Assembly: GCA_964430245.1 (NCBI GenBank)
Contig: CAYSEW010000004.1
Span: forward strand, 62,001-126,000
Source: CAYSEW01 sp964430245
Lineage (GTDB): Bacteria > Bacteroidota > Bacteroidia > Flavobacteriales_D > Parvicellaceae
DNA: 64,000 nt
Reading direction: 5' to 3'
The notes under the pieces are model-generated. The model saw nothing but the letters and a program-made list of their open reading frames with translations, was not told where the DNA came from and did no database searches. Below, in pieces: positions 44,300-53,026 of this stretch. The position numbers and the translations under genes were made by a program. Each line of letters opens with the position of its first letter. The stretch's first letter is position 1.

Positions 44300-44971
44300 A
44301 TGAAAATCAAATTTAGATTATTACCCAAATTATTTATTCTATCTGTAATATCCTGTTTATTACTATCACTAGGCGCCTGTAAAAAACTGGAAGATCTTGA
44401 TGGCAACAACCAAGATTTTGAGCCAACTAATTTTGAATTTGAAGAGAACATCACCTTTGTAATTCCCAATGGATTATTAAATTTTCAAGGTATAGGAAAC
44501 TGCCTTCCTTTAGAAATATGGCCTCTCCCTGCTTTTACCATAGACTATGAAGCTTTCATCCCTACTGAGAATCCTAATCCTTATGCTTCATTGGTTCATA
44601 ATATAAAACCCAAGGACATAGAGCTTGAATTAGTGAATATATCTGATTGTGACTTTGGGATGCTAGAAAAAGTAATTGTTTACATTGTTGATGATGGCGT
44701 CACTGGCTCTATAGGTGATTTTATATTACAAAACCCTAGTGACCCAACTGCAACTCATAATGCAGTAAAAGTGGGTGAATATTTTAATATTCCTGAAGGA
44801 ATTGGATCTACAATGAACCTCACAGTCAATCAGGATGCTGTACTTGATCAATTTATTCAAGCAGGCACCTTTCAGACCTTTATGTTCATGACTTTTGACA
44901 AGGCATTTACCGCAAGTGAGGCTATCATTAAATCTAAAATGACCCTAGCAGTAACACTTATAAATGAATAA
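44300..44971 (+). CDS. lipoprotein of unknown function
   Basis: A 223-residue protein from the ATG at 44300. The signal peptide is hydrophobic and ends in the lipobox LGAC (Cys 27), followed by KKLEDLDGNN. The mature part looks all-beta, with segments such as ENITFVIPNGLL, KDIELELVNISDCDFGMLEKVIVYIVDD and KSMTLAVTLINE. No family was recognised. An in-frame TTG at 44270 would add ten residues before the signal peptide and lies between the promoter boxes, so I reject it. The gene is divergent from ctlX and converges on the Smr gene with 2 bp between them. Confidence 0.75.
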   Translation: MKIKFRLLPKLFILSVISCLLLSLGACKKLEDLDGNNQDFEPTNFEFEENITFVIPNGLLNFQGIGNCLPLEIWPLPAFTIDYEAFIPTENPNPYASLVHNIKPKDIELELVNISDCDFGMLEKVIVYIVDDGVTGSIGDFILQNPSDPTATHNAVKVGEYFNIPEGIGSTMNLTVNQDAVLDQFIQAGTFQTFMFMTFDKAFTASEAIIKSKMTLAVTLINE

Positions 44972-44973
44972 TC

Positions 44974-45528
44974 TTAATATAGAATTATTTCTGTAGCTCC
45001 ATTATAGCCAAACTCATGAAAAGAGGCATCATGGTACTGAAATTCAGGGTAATACTCATTTAGCTCATTAACAATCTCAGCTTTTAAAACCCCTTTACCT
45101 TTACCATGGATCACAATCAACTTCTTTGTCTTTTTATTAATCGCTTCATTTAATTTAGATTTAAAATGAGAAAGCTGAACCTGAATGATCTGAGAGTTAT
45201 TCATTCCTTTGTAAGAATCTATTAACTCCTGTATATGTAAGTCTATAATAAATGCCTCTTGTTCTCCATATTTTCTTAGATGCTTGAATTTTCTTTTTAA
45301 TTGAACATCTTGTTGAGCTACCTTATCTGAATTAACTTTAGCAGAGACCTCTGAATCATTAATCTTATAATCTCCTTGTTTTCCGGTCAAGACCAATTCT
45401 TTTTCCTTGAATTCCCAGTCAAATCCATCAATTTCTATTAAATACACACCAAAAGGAAGTACCTCAATGACAATTCCTTCTCTAGTATCTTCTATTATAC
45501 TTACGTGATCTCCAACTTTAAATGACAT
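44974..45528 (-). CDS. DUF2027 / Smr domain protein
   Basis: A 184-residue protein. The N-terminal part (MSFKVGDHVSII ... GVYLIEIDGFDWEF) is an SH3-like barrel as in DUF2027. The C-terminal part (about 95-184) is an Smr domain with FIIDLHIQEL and the HGKGKGVLKAEI motif that gives Smr nucleases their loop. Smr domains nick or bind DNA or act on stalled ribosomes; bacteroidal DUF2027-Smr proteins are uncharacterised. It lies 11 bp downstream of the hybrid kinase gene on the same strand. Confidence 0.82.
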   Translation of the reverse strand: MSFKVGDHVSIIEDTREGIVIEVLPFGVYLIEIDGFDWEFKEKELVLTGKQGDYKINDSEVSAKVNSDKVAQQDVQLKRKFKHLRKYGEQEAFIIDLHIQELIDSYKGMNNSQIIQVQLSHFKSKLNEAINKKTKKLIVIHGKGKGVLKAEIVNELNEYYPEFQYHDASFHEFGYNGATEIILY

Positions 45529-45539
45529 TGATTATCCTT

Positions 45540-48302
45540 TTAAGAATTCATTAATACTGTTATCTCATCTGAAATCTTAGACATCTTAGACTCATCCCCC
45601 TCTAGAATTGCTCCTTTTAAATCTAGGATCTGATTATTTAAAATTGTATTACTAGATGAATTCAATAAAGAAGATTCAATATTAACTATACTGTCCATTA
45701 ATTTTTCAGTTTCATAGATCTCATATTGTTTCAGCTCAATAATTTTCTGAATAATCTGTTGCTTAATTTCAGGATCTACCTTAACTGTAACTTCATCCAT
45801 TGATTTTTCAACTAGTTCTTTAGATAATAAATTAGACATTGTATAAAATAAAAGATCAAAATCAATTGGCTTTGTTATGTATCCCTCCATACCACTTTCT
45901 AAAGCTATTTCCTTACTACTCTTGAATGCATCCGCAGAAACTCCAATTACAGGAATACTTTTGGTTAAATTTGATTTCTTTAAATTTCTTGTTACCTCAG
46001 AACCATCTATATCAGGCATATGAAAATCCATTAATATAATATCAGGGATTTCTCTTTCAGCAATTTTTTTACACTCATTTCCATTATAAGCATGGTATAA
46101 AGTCACCTCAAAATCTTCAAAAACGCCATTTAATACTTCATGATTAATCTCTGTGTCATCAACTATTAAAATTTTAACTCCCTTAAAACAAGCGCCATAA
46201 TCAACCTTCTTTTCATTATTAGAAGATTTGCCAATTTGGACTTTATCAAAAGGAACTAACACTTTAAAGGTAGAACCCTCCCCCTTTTTACTTTCTACTA
46301 ATAGTTGTCCATTCATTAATTCAACTAAAGATTTAGTAATACTTAATCCTAAACCAGTACCACCAAAATTTCTCGTAGTTGAAGAGTCTTCTTGTTCAAA
46401 AGGATTAAATATTGATTCAATATTCTTTTTATCTATACCAATTCCTTCATCAATCACACTTAACACTAATTCATTATCATTTATTTCTGCATGGATTTGA
46501 ACTTTTTTGTCTTTTTTAGTAAACTTAATAGCATTACCAACAAGGTTTAATAAAACCTGAGTCAATTTTGTATTATCACCATATATCTTTTCTGGCAATT
46601 TATTTGGGATATGATAAGAATAATTTAATTCTTTTTCCGCAGCTTGGGCCTTACATATATTATACGCATTCTTAACAACCTGTTCGGGGCTAAACCAATC
46701 TTCTGATAGTTCATGTTTTCCTGCTTCTATCTTAGAAAGGTCTAAAATATCATTGATAATTGATGCTAAATTATTACCACTAAGTTCTATATTATCAATG
46801 TAACTAGTAATCTTTGAAACATCTTCTTTCTTAGCGATCATTTTTTTCACCACATGACTAAAACCAATAATGGCATTTAATGGGGATCGTATTTCATGAC
46901 TCATATTGGCCAAAAATTCAGTTTTACTAGCATTTAGCTTTTCTGCTTCATCTTTCGCCTTTAAAATTTCCTCTTCAGCTTTTTTCTTTTCTGTAATATC
47001 TATTATCTGCAATAAGATATTCAAGGCATTTCCCTGAGCATCCTTCATTAAGGTTACACTAGAAAGAACCCAAATATTTTGATTGTTTTTTCTAATATAC
47101 CTCTCCTCATGTTCATAACCCTGAGTTTTGCCTTTCAATAGCTGATCAAGCATATTTAGGTCATCTTTCACATGCTCTTTTTCTATAAGCTCAGTAAAAG
47201 GTTTATTGAATAATTCACCTCGATTATAACCTGTAATTTTAGCAAATGCTTGATTAATATCATCTATCTTATGGTCTGGGTTAATAATGGCAATCCCATG
47301 TAGAGCATCCTCAAATGTTTTTCTGAAATATTGCTCACTCAACTGTAAAAGTCTTTCTTTTTCCTCTTTAACAACGATCTCTTCTTCCAGCTCTTTAGTT
47401 CTTAAATGAACCAAAGATTCCAATTTCTTTTTACGTTGTAACCTAATGTGAGCCAGCCTTGCTTGTTCGTGTGACAATGTAAGTATCCTACCAATATCTT
47501 GAATCGAATTAAACAGGACAGATATTATTTCATCTTTAGAACCAATAAAAAAGATCAGCCCAACTAACTCATCATATTTATTTTTAATGGGATAAAAAAC
47601 TACTTCAAGATCAAAATCACTAGTTAATTGCAATATAAAACTCTTAACATCATCAAGCTCGTTATTACTAAACCCTTTGATCTTATTAAAAAATTCTGCA
47701 AAAGCAATTTCAACTTTATCTAAAACAGGATTATTTTTTGTTTTATGAATATATTGAGTGCTTTTTTGAGATGCATTGATCTCAAACTCAAAAACCATAA
47801 ACCCATATTTCTCCAATTCTAAAAACTGAGACTCAAACAACCCAATCATTAAATTACCCACCGTTTCTCTAATGTCATTATGAGTACTACCTAAAGCAAT
47901 TTCTTGCATTAGTGTATGCTCTGCCTTTCTATACCTTAAAGAAAACTCACGAATAGTAACGTCACTTGCAATAAATCTTGCTCCAACATATTCATCTCCA
48001 TCATAGACTCCTTTTACATAAAACTGGACAAATCTTACTGCTTTTAGCTTTGTCACTATTCTTAACACAAAGAGGTCAAGTTCTTCATTAACCAATAAAG
48101 CTTTAATCAACTCATTAAATTGTTCCTGATCATCTGGATGAATAAAATCAATGATATTTCTATTTTCTAATTCATCATTAGAATAATGAATCAATTCCAA
48201 CCATCCAGCATTAAAAAATGTGAAATTACATTTATGGTCAATGAAAATAATTCCATCATTCACCTCAGAAACAAATTTAAGCAGCTCTTCTTTTGTATTC
48301 AT
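45540..48302 (-). CDS. PAS-containing hybrid histidine kinase / response regulator
   Basis: A 920-residue soluble-looking signalling protein without a membrane helix. In order: PAS (about 1-125), a GAF-like region (about 140-285), a coiled coil (about 290-325), a second PAS with PAC (about 325-445), and HisKA with H469 in FLANMSHEIRSPLNAIIGF. The HATPase (N-box NLVGNAIKF, then DEGIGID and GGTGLGLSITKSL) is at about 570-690. The receiver domain (about 705-825) has phospho-acceptor D759 in LMDFHMPD. A C-terminal helical tail (830-920) has no clear HPt histidine motif. The signal is probably cytoplasmic. No dedicated response regulator is adjacent. Confidence 0.92.
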   Translation of the reverse strand: MNTKEELLKFVSEVNDGIIFIDHKCNFTFFNAGWLELIHYSNDELENRNIIDFIHPDDQEQFNELIKALLVNEELDLFVLRIVTKLKAVRFVQFYVKGVYDGDEYVGARFIASDVTIREFSLRYRKAEHTLMQEIALGSTHNDIRETVGNLMIGLFESQFLELEKYGFMVFEFEINASQKSTQYIHKTKNNPVLDKVEIAFAEFFNKIKGFSNNELDDVKSFILQLTSDFDLEVVFYPIKNKYDELVGLIFFIGSKDEIISVLFNSIQDIGRILTLSHEQARLAHIRLQRKKKLESLVHLRTKELEEEIVVKEEKERLLQLSEQYFRKTFEDALHGIAIINPDHKIDDINQAFAKITGYNRGELFNKPFTELIEKEHVKDDLNMLDQLLKGKTQGYEHEERYIRKNNQNIWVLSSVTLMKDAQGNALNILLQIIDITEKKKAEEEILKAKDEAEKLNASKTEFLANMSHEIRSPLNAIIGFSHVVKKMIAKKEDVSKITSYIDNIELSGNNLASIINDILDLSKIEAGKHELSEDWFSPEQVVKNAYNICKAQAAEKELNYSYHIPNKLPEKIYGDNTKLTQVLLNLVGNAIKFTKKDKKVQIHAEINDNELVLSVIDEGIGIDKKNIESIFNPFEQEDSSTTRNFGGTGLGLSITKSLVELMNGQLLVESKKGEGSTFKVLVPFDKVQIGKSSNNEKKVDYGACFKGVKILIVDDTEINHEVLNGVFEDFEVTLYHAYNGNECKKIAEREIPDIILMDFHMPDIDGSEVTRNLKKSNLTKSIPVIGVSADAFKSSKEIALESGMEGYITKPIDFDLLFYTMSNLLSKELVEKSMDEVTVKVDPEIKQQIIQKIIELKQYEIYETEKLMDSIVNIESSLLNSSSNTILNNQILDLKGAILEGDESKMSKISDEITVLMNS

Positions 48303-48438
48303 CTGTAATAAAGATGTTTATACTAATTTATTGAATTTATTTGAGGAATAGTCAACTCTCTTATCACTTAAAGAATTATAATGACTTATTCCTTGATTTC
48401 AATGATAAAAACTATTTATTGAACTTCTAAATAAAATG

Positions 48439-49758
48439 TTAGATATCTATTATTTCACCATAAAGATCAAAATGATCTGCTGATACAATCACCACATCTA
48501 TAAACTCGCCTATTCTCATGTAATTTGTGTCATTTTTTTTGATCAGCACTTCATTATCAACATCTGGTGAGTCAAATTCAGTTCTACCTATAAAATAATC
48601 ACCTTCGATTCTATCGATAAGCACTTTTAATTTCTTTCCAACTTTTTTCTGATTCAAATCATAAGAAATACCTGCCTGCAATTCCATAATTGCATCTGCC
48701 CTTTCTTTTTTTAATTTTTCAGGAACATCATCCTCTAGTTGATAAGCATGTGTGTTTTCCTCATGAGAATAAGTAAAAATACCTAGTCTATCGAACCTCA
48801 TCTCTTCTACCCAATTGTACATTTCATTAAAATCTTCTTGATCTTCACCAGGATATCCTGCAATTAAAGTAGTTCTTATGGCTATATCAGGTATTTTTTC
48901 TCTTATATCTTTAATTAACTGAACTGTCTTTTCTCTATTTATGCCTCTTCTCATAGACTTTAAGATCTTTGATGAACCATGCTGTAATGGAATATCCAGA
49001 TAATTACAAATTTTTGGATTATCCCTCATAACATCTATCACATCCATTGGAAATCCAGAAGGATAAGCATAATGTAATCGAATCCATTCTATGCCTTCTA
49101 CCAATGACAATTTATCTAGAAGCTGAGCCAATTCTCTTTTCTTATATAAATCCAACCCATAATAAGTAAGATCCTGAGCAATCAGCATTAATTCTTTTAC
49201 TCCTTTTGATGCTAGCGATTTTGCTTGTGTTATCAGATCTTCTATTGGAGTAGAACGATGTTTTCCTCTCATAATAGGAATGGCACAAAAAGAACATGGT
49301 CTATCACAGCCTTCAGCAATTTTTAAATAGGCATAATGAAGAGGAGTAGTTAAAATCCTTTCGCCTAAAAGTTCATGCTTATAATCAGCTTTTAAAGTTT
49401 TTAAAAGAACAGGGAGGTCTCTTGTGCCAAAATAAGCATCTACTTCTGGAATTTCTTTTTTAAGATCTTCTTTATATCTTTCAGATAGACAACCAGATAC
49501 ATAAAGCTGATCTACTAATCCTTTCTTTTTGGCCTCTACATAGTTGATAATCGTATCAATAGATTCTTCTTTAGCATTATCAATAAAACCACAGGTATTG
49601 ATGATGACTATTTCAGCATCATGTTCATCGGAATCATGGGCAACTTCAAATTTATTGGCTTTAAGCTGAGCCATCATTACTTCAGAATCAAAAATATTCT
49701 TAGAACATCCTAAAGTGATGACATTTACTTTATTTTTTCTGAGTGTTTTAGTTTTCAA
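48439..49758 (-). CDS. rimO: ribosomal protein S12 methylthiotransferase
   Basis: A 439-residue radical-SAM enzyme that adds a methylthio group to an Asp of ribosomal protein S12. The N-terminal UPF0004 domain carries TLGCSKN and IINTCGFIDNAKEES. The radical-SAM cluster motif is CDRPCSFC, and a TRAM domain closes the protein (about 370-439). The start is TTG at 49758; the encoded MKTKTLRKNKVNVITLGCSKN matches the usual flavobacterial N-terminus, so the TTG is credible. It follows ftsY by 22 bp in the order typical for this phylum. Confidence 0.95.
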   Translation of the reverse strand: MKTKTLRKNKVNVITLGCSKNIFDSEVMMAQLKANKFEVAHDSDEHDAEIVIINTCGFIDNAKEESIDTIINYVEAKKKGLVDQLYVSGCLSERYKEDLKKEIPEVDAYFGTRDLPVLLKTLKADYKHELLGERILTTPLHYAYLKIAEGCDRPCSFCAIPIMRGKHRSTPIEDLITQAKSLASKGVKELMLIAQDLTYYGLDLYKKRELAQLLDKLSLVEGIEWIRLHYAYPSGFPMDVIDVMRDNPKICNYLDIPLQHGSSKILKSMRRGINREKTVQLIKDIREKIPDIAIRTTLIAGYPGEDQEDFNEMYNWVEEMRFDRLGIFTYSHEENTHAYQLEDDVPEKLKKERADAIMELQAGISYDLNQKKVGKKLKVLIDRIEGDYFIGRTEFDSPDVDNEVLIKKNDTNYMRIGEFIDVVIVSADHFDLYGEIIDI

Positions 49759-49780
49759 ACCTTAAATTTTAAAAATCAAT

Positions 49781-50749
49781 TTATTTTTCGAATCCTGAAC
49801 CTTCAAATAAAGAATCAACAAATTCTTTTCTATCAAAAACCTGTAATTGTTCAACACCTTCACCTACGCCAATATATTTAACTGGTATCTTGAACTGGTC
49901 TGTTATGCCTATTACAACCCCTCCTTTAGCAGTGCCATCTAATTTAGTCAAAGCCATTGATGTAACTTCTGTTGAATTTATGAATTGATTGGCTTGTTCG
50001 ATCGCATTCTGCCCTGTAGAACCATCTAGTATCAATAAAACATCGTGTGGAGCATCAGGAAGGACCTTCTTCATTACATTTTTAATTTTTGACAATTCAT
50101 TCATTAAATTGACCTTATTATGAAGCCTTCCAGCTGTATCAATAATAACTACATCTGCATCCTGAGCTTTAGCACTCTGTAAAGTATCAAATGCAACAGA
50201 TGCTGGATCTGCGCCCATTCCCTGTTGTACTATAGGAACGCCAACCCTTTCAGCCCAAATAGTTAATTGATCAACTGCAGCAGCTCTAAAAGTATCTGAT
50301 GCACCTAAGACCACCTTTAGCCCTTTTTTATTAAACTGATGAGCTAATTTTCCTATTGTCGTTGTTTTCCCTACTCCATTAACTCCTACAACCATTATAA
50401 CAAAAGGTCCTTCAGTTTCAGGAATTGAAAAATCAATTTGGTCCTCAATATTGTTTTCATCAAGAATCCCACTTATTTCTTCTTTTAACAAAAGGTTTAA
50501 TTGTGCAATTCCAACATATTTATCTTTACTAACTCTTTCCTCAAGTCGATCTATGATCTTTAATGTAGTAGACACACTTACATCTGAAGATACTAGTATT
50601 TCCTCCAAATCATCAAGAACATCATCATCGACTTTAGATTTTCCTGCTACTGAAGAAGCTATTTTTGAAAAGAAACTTTTTTTTGTCTTTTCTAATCCCT
50701 GATTAAGGTCTTCTTTTTTTTCTTTAGTAAAAAAACTTTTCCAGCCCAT
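49781..50749 (-). CDS. ftsY: signal recognition particle receptor FtsY
   Basis: A 322-residue GTPase that docks SRP-ribosome complexes at the inner membrane. The NG domain has the G1 loop GVNGVGKTTTIGKL, DTFRAAAVDQL, DTAGRLHNK and TKLDGTAKGG. The short N-terminal KEKKEDLNQGLEKTKKSFFSK helix stands in for the longer A domain of E. coli. I start at the ATG 50749 (MGWKSFF), the usual flavobacterial start; a nine-codon longer frame exists. It is part of the rpmG-DUF4295-ftsY-rimO run, with 76 bp to the upstream gene. Confidence 0.95.
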   Translation of the reverse strand: MGWKSFFTKEKKEDLNQGLEKTKKSFFSKIASSVAGKSKVDDDVLDDLEEILVSSDVSVSTTLKIIDRLEERVSKDKYVGIAQLNLLLKEEISGILDENNIEDQIDFSIPETEGPFVIMVVGVNGVGKTTTIGKLAHQFNKKGLKVVLGASDTFRAAAVDQLTIWAERVGVPIVQQGMGADPASVAFDTLQSAKAQDADVVIIDTAGRLHNKVNLMNELSKIKNVMKKVLPDAPHDVLLILDGSTGQNAIEQANQFINSTEVTSMALTKLDGTAKGGVVIGITDQFKIPVKYIGVGEGVEQLQVFDRKEFVDSLFEGSGFEK

Positions 50750-50825
50750 AATGTAAGTAGCGTTTATAACGAACAAAAGCTTCTCCTGATATAGAAGAAG
50801 CTCATGTAGCTAATTATTTTAATAA

Positions 50826-50981
50826 TTATTTTTTCTGAAACCAATCACTAACCTGTTGATTAGCAATGATCTCTTCTTTAAATGTATATGCACCTGTTTT
50901 TGGTGACTTAACCATTTTAATCACCTTTGTATGTTGTTTACCACCACCTTTTTGTAACGATGCTACTGCTTTCTTTGCCAT
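50826..50981 (-). CDS. DUF4295 family small basic protein
   Basis: A 51-residue gene. The product begins MAKKAVASLQKGGGKQ and continues with KVIKMVKSPKTGAYTFKEE, the signature of DUF4295, found across Bacteroidota next to rpmG. It lies 8 bp downstream of rpmG and 76 bp upstream of ftsY. The small basic sequence and strict linkage to ribosomal protein genes suggest a ribosome-associated protein; that role is inferred. Confidence 0.9.
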   Translation of the reverse strand: MAKKAVASLQKGGGKQHTKVIKMVKSPKTGAYTFKEEIIANQQVSDWFQKK

Positions 50982-50989
50982 GACAAATA

Positions 50990-51172
50990 TTATTTAATCT
51001 CTTTATGAATAGTATGTTTCTTTAGGATAGGATTGTATTTTTTGATCTCCAATCTATCTGGACTGTTCTTTCTGTTCTTGGTTGAAATGTATCTAGAAGT
51101 ACCTGGCATACCACTGTCTTTATGCTCTGTACATTCTAAAATAACCTGAACTCTATTTCCTTTCTTAGCCAT
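50990..51172 (-). CDS. rpmG: 50S ribosomal protein L33
   Basis: A 60-residue ribosomal protein with MAKKGNRVQVILECTEHK, then SRYISTKNRKN and a C-terminal KKYNPILKKHTIHKEIK. The zinc-ribbon cysteines are reduced to one, as in zinc-independent L33. It has its own strong promoter (51195-51225) because a peptidase gene and a terminator separate it from rpmB. It is followed 8 bp later by the DUF4295 gene. Confidence 0.96.
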   Translation of the reverse strand: MAKKGNRVQVILECTEHKDSGMPGTSRYISTKNRKNSPDRLEIKKYNPILKKHTIHKEIK

Positions 51173-51194
51173 TATTCCAATTTTTATAGGGGTG

Positions 51195-51225
51195 CAAAGA
51201 TATAGATATATTTATAGATATACAA
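51195..51225 (-). promoter_or_regulatory. promoter of rpmG (TTG-N20-TATCTTTG)
   Basis: On the minus strand, TTG (51223-51225) and TATCTTTG (51195-51202) are separated by 20 bp, an exact match to the Bacteroidota housekeeping consensus. It lies 22 bp before the rpmG ATG and is followed by GCACCCC, as in highly expressed flavobacterial genes. Confidence 0.8.
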
Positions 51226-51236
51226 CACATGCATTA

Positions 51237-52661
51237 TTATTTATCATTTAAATAGCTTCTTAATTGCATTAAAGATTCTATTTCCTTAATTGTTTTTGGC
51301 ACACAATCAGATATTACCTCAGGCTCTCCTGTAGTGATTAAGACATCATCTTCTATTCTAACTCCAATATTCCACCATTTAGGATCACAAGGAGATCCTT
51401 CAGCTATATAAATTCCTGGTTCCACTGTAATTACTGAATTTGCCTGCAAAAATCCATAAGTACCCATATCATGCACATCCAATCCTAAATAATGGGAAGT
51501 TCCATGCATAAAGTACCTACTAAGCTCAAATGGTTTTTTTATAATCCCTAAATCCATTAATCTTTGAGATATAACTGTAGTAGCTGCTATATTTGGATCC
51601 CAAAAGCGATTTCCTGACTTACAAACCTCAATCCCTGCCTGTTGAGCATCGTATACAATTTGGTAAATAATTCTTTCTTCATTAGAAAATGAACCATCAA
51701 GTGGAATTGTTCTTGTAACGTCTGCTGTATATCCATGGTACTCAGCACCTACATCACTGACTAAAAGATTAGCCCCCTTCATCGTTTTTCTATTGGTAGT
51801 ATAATGAAGGATACAGCTATTTTCACCACTTCCTAAAATAGAAGGAAACCCAGGATATTCAGCTCCATTTTTCTTAAAAATATATTCCACAACTGCTTCT
51901 GCTTGATATTCTTTCATTCCAGGTTCTAAATATTTCATCAATTCTATCTGAGCTTCACATGTAATCTCAATTGCCCTCCTCATTAACTGAAGCTCTTCGG
52001 GGGTTTTAATCTCTCTCATTATAGAAAGCCATTTTTTTATACCTGAATGATCCACTTCTTCTTCTTTATTCACTGGAATTTTCGCATTTAATTGTTGCTT
52101 TAAATTGTACAGATCGTCTTTTTTATAAGGGTTATCTTTAACATCATGTTTTAAATTTAAAACATGAATAGATTCAAAATTATCCAGATTAAGATCAATA
52201 TCTTTAAAATCTAAAGCGTTAAAAGCCATATTAACCTTTAGTATATTCTCAGCACCATCAATCCCCAAACGTTTACCATCCCAAACTTCTTCTTCAGGAT
52301 TCCGAGGCTGAACAAAAAGAACTTCATTAGTAGGCTCTGAATTGACCATCACTTCATCTTTAAAGATCACCAATAAACTATGTGGCTCTTCATAACCGGA
52401 TAAATAATACATATTAGGGTCCTGATGATATTCGAAGTTTACATCATTCGAACGATTTCTAACTGGATTAGCCAAAACAAAAGCAACTGACTTATCTGGC
52501 ATCATTGTTCTAAACATCTTTCTTCTATCAGCAAAAAATTCAGCAGGCAACTTATCTACATCGTAAAGCTGATCATTTTCAGACAACTGAATAGTATCTA
52601 TCGATTCCTGACTAGAAAACATTTGAAACGAAAAAAGAAAAAGAAATAAAATCCACTTCAT
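51237..52661 (-). CDS. pepP: secreted Xaa-Pro aminopeptidase (M24B, aminopeptidase P)
   Basis: A 474-residue metallopeptidase that removes N-terminal residues before proline. A signal peptide covers about 1-17 (ending QMFSSQ). An aminopeptidase P N-terminal domain follows (RRKMFRTMMPDKSVAFVLANP ... YLSGYEEP). The M24 fold supplies metal ligands in SDVGAEYHGYTADVTRT (two Asp), HGTSHYLGLDVHD (His), VEPGIYIAE (Glu) and RIEDDVLI (Glu). It sits between rpmB and rpmG, with a terminator just upstream of its start, so it has its own transcription. Most relatives in the phylum have rpmB and rpmG adjacent. Confidence 0.92.
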   Translation of the reverse strand: MKWILFLFLFSFQMFSSQESIDTIQLSENDQLYDVDKLPAEFFADRRKMFRTMMPDKSVAFVLANPVRNRSNDVNFEYHQDPNMYYLSGYEEPHSLLVIFKDEVMVNSEPTNEVLFVQPRNPEEEVWDGKRLGIDGAENILKVNMAFNALDFKDIDLNLDNFESIHVLNLKHDVKDNPYKKDDLYNLKQQLNAKIPVNKEEEVDHSGIKKWLSIMREIKTPEELQLMRRAIEITCEAQIELMKYLEPGMKEYQAEAVVEYIFKKNGAEYPGFPSILGSGENSCILHYTTNRKTMKGANLLVSDVGAEYHGYTADVTRTIPLDGSFSNEERIIYQIVYDAQQAGIEVCKSGNRFWDPNIAATTVISQRLMDLGIIKKPFELSRYFMHGTSHYLGLDVHDMGTYGFLQANSVITVEPGIYIAEGSPCDPKWWNIGVRIEDDVLITTGEPEVISDCVPKTIKEIESLMQLRSYLNDK

Positions 52662-52663
52662 AA

Positions 52664-52704
52664 TTAAAATAAAAAAGCCTTGCTACCAAAGGTAACAAGG
52701 CTTT
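52664..52704 (-). terminator. rho-independent terminator after rpmB
   Basis: On the minus strand a 14-bp stem (AAAGCCTTGTTACC pairing with GGTAGCAAGGCTTT, one G-U pair) has a 3-nt loop and is followed by TTTTTTATTTT. It lies between the rpmB stop and the pepP start and should end rpmB transcription. Confidence 0.9.
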
Positions 52705-52724
52705 AAATATAATACAATAATAAC

Positions 52725-52958
52725 TTATATTTTGCCGTGCTCTTTCACTTCTTTAAGAACAGCGCTAATTCCTTTTTTATTAATGGTCCTAATAGCAGAT
52801 GCTGATAATTTAAGCGTAATCCACTTACCTTCCTCAGGAATAAAAAACTTCTTGGTTTGCAAATTAGGATAGAATTTCCTTTTAGTTTTTCTATTTGAGT
52901 GAGAAACATTATTCCCAACCATTACTTTTTTTCCTGTTAACTGACAAACTCTAGACAT
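52725..52958 (-). CDS. rpmB: 50S ribosomal protein L28
   Basis: A 77-residue ribosomal protein starting at ATG 52958: MSRVCQLTGKKVMVGNNVSHSNRKTKRKFYPNLQ, then KWITLKLSASAIRTI and GISAVLKE. A longer frame from 52982 would add eight residues but would begin inside the promoter, so I reject it. A strong terminator follows the stop. L28 binds 23S rRNA near the exit site. Confidence 0.96.
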   Translation of the reverse strand: MSRVCQLTGKKVMVGNNVSHSNRKTKRKFYPNLQTKKFFIPEEGKWITLKLSASAIRTINKKGISAVLKEVKEHGKI

Positions 52959-52979
52959 CTCTTTATTTTTTTGAGTGTG

Positions 52980-53011
52980 CAAATTAAATTGTTTTTTCGC
53001 TGAAAAACAAA
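52980..53011 (-). promoter_or_regulatory. promoter of rpmB (TTTG-N20-TTAATTTG)
   Basis: On the minus strand, TTTG (53008-53011) and TTAATTTG (52980-52987), one mismatch from TAnnTTTG, are spaced by 20 bp. They lie 21 bp before the rpmB ATG and are followed by CACAC, much like the rpmG promoter. Confidence 0.65.
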
Positions 53012-53026
53012 CATCAACACTTCTTT

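Noticed and set aside
48342..48391. Inverted repeat GGAATA-GTC / GAC-TTATTCC between rimO and the hybrid kinase
   Set aside because: It needs a bulge and has a loop near 30 nt without a T-run; too weak to call a terminator.
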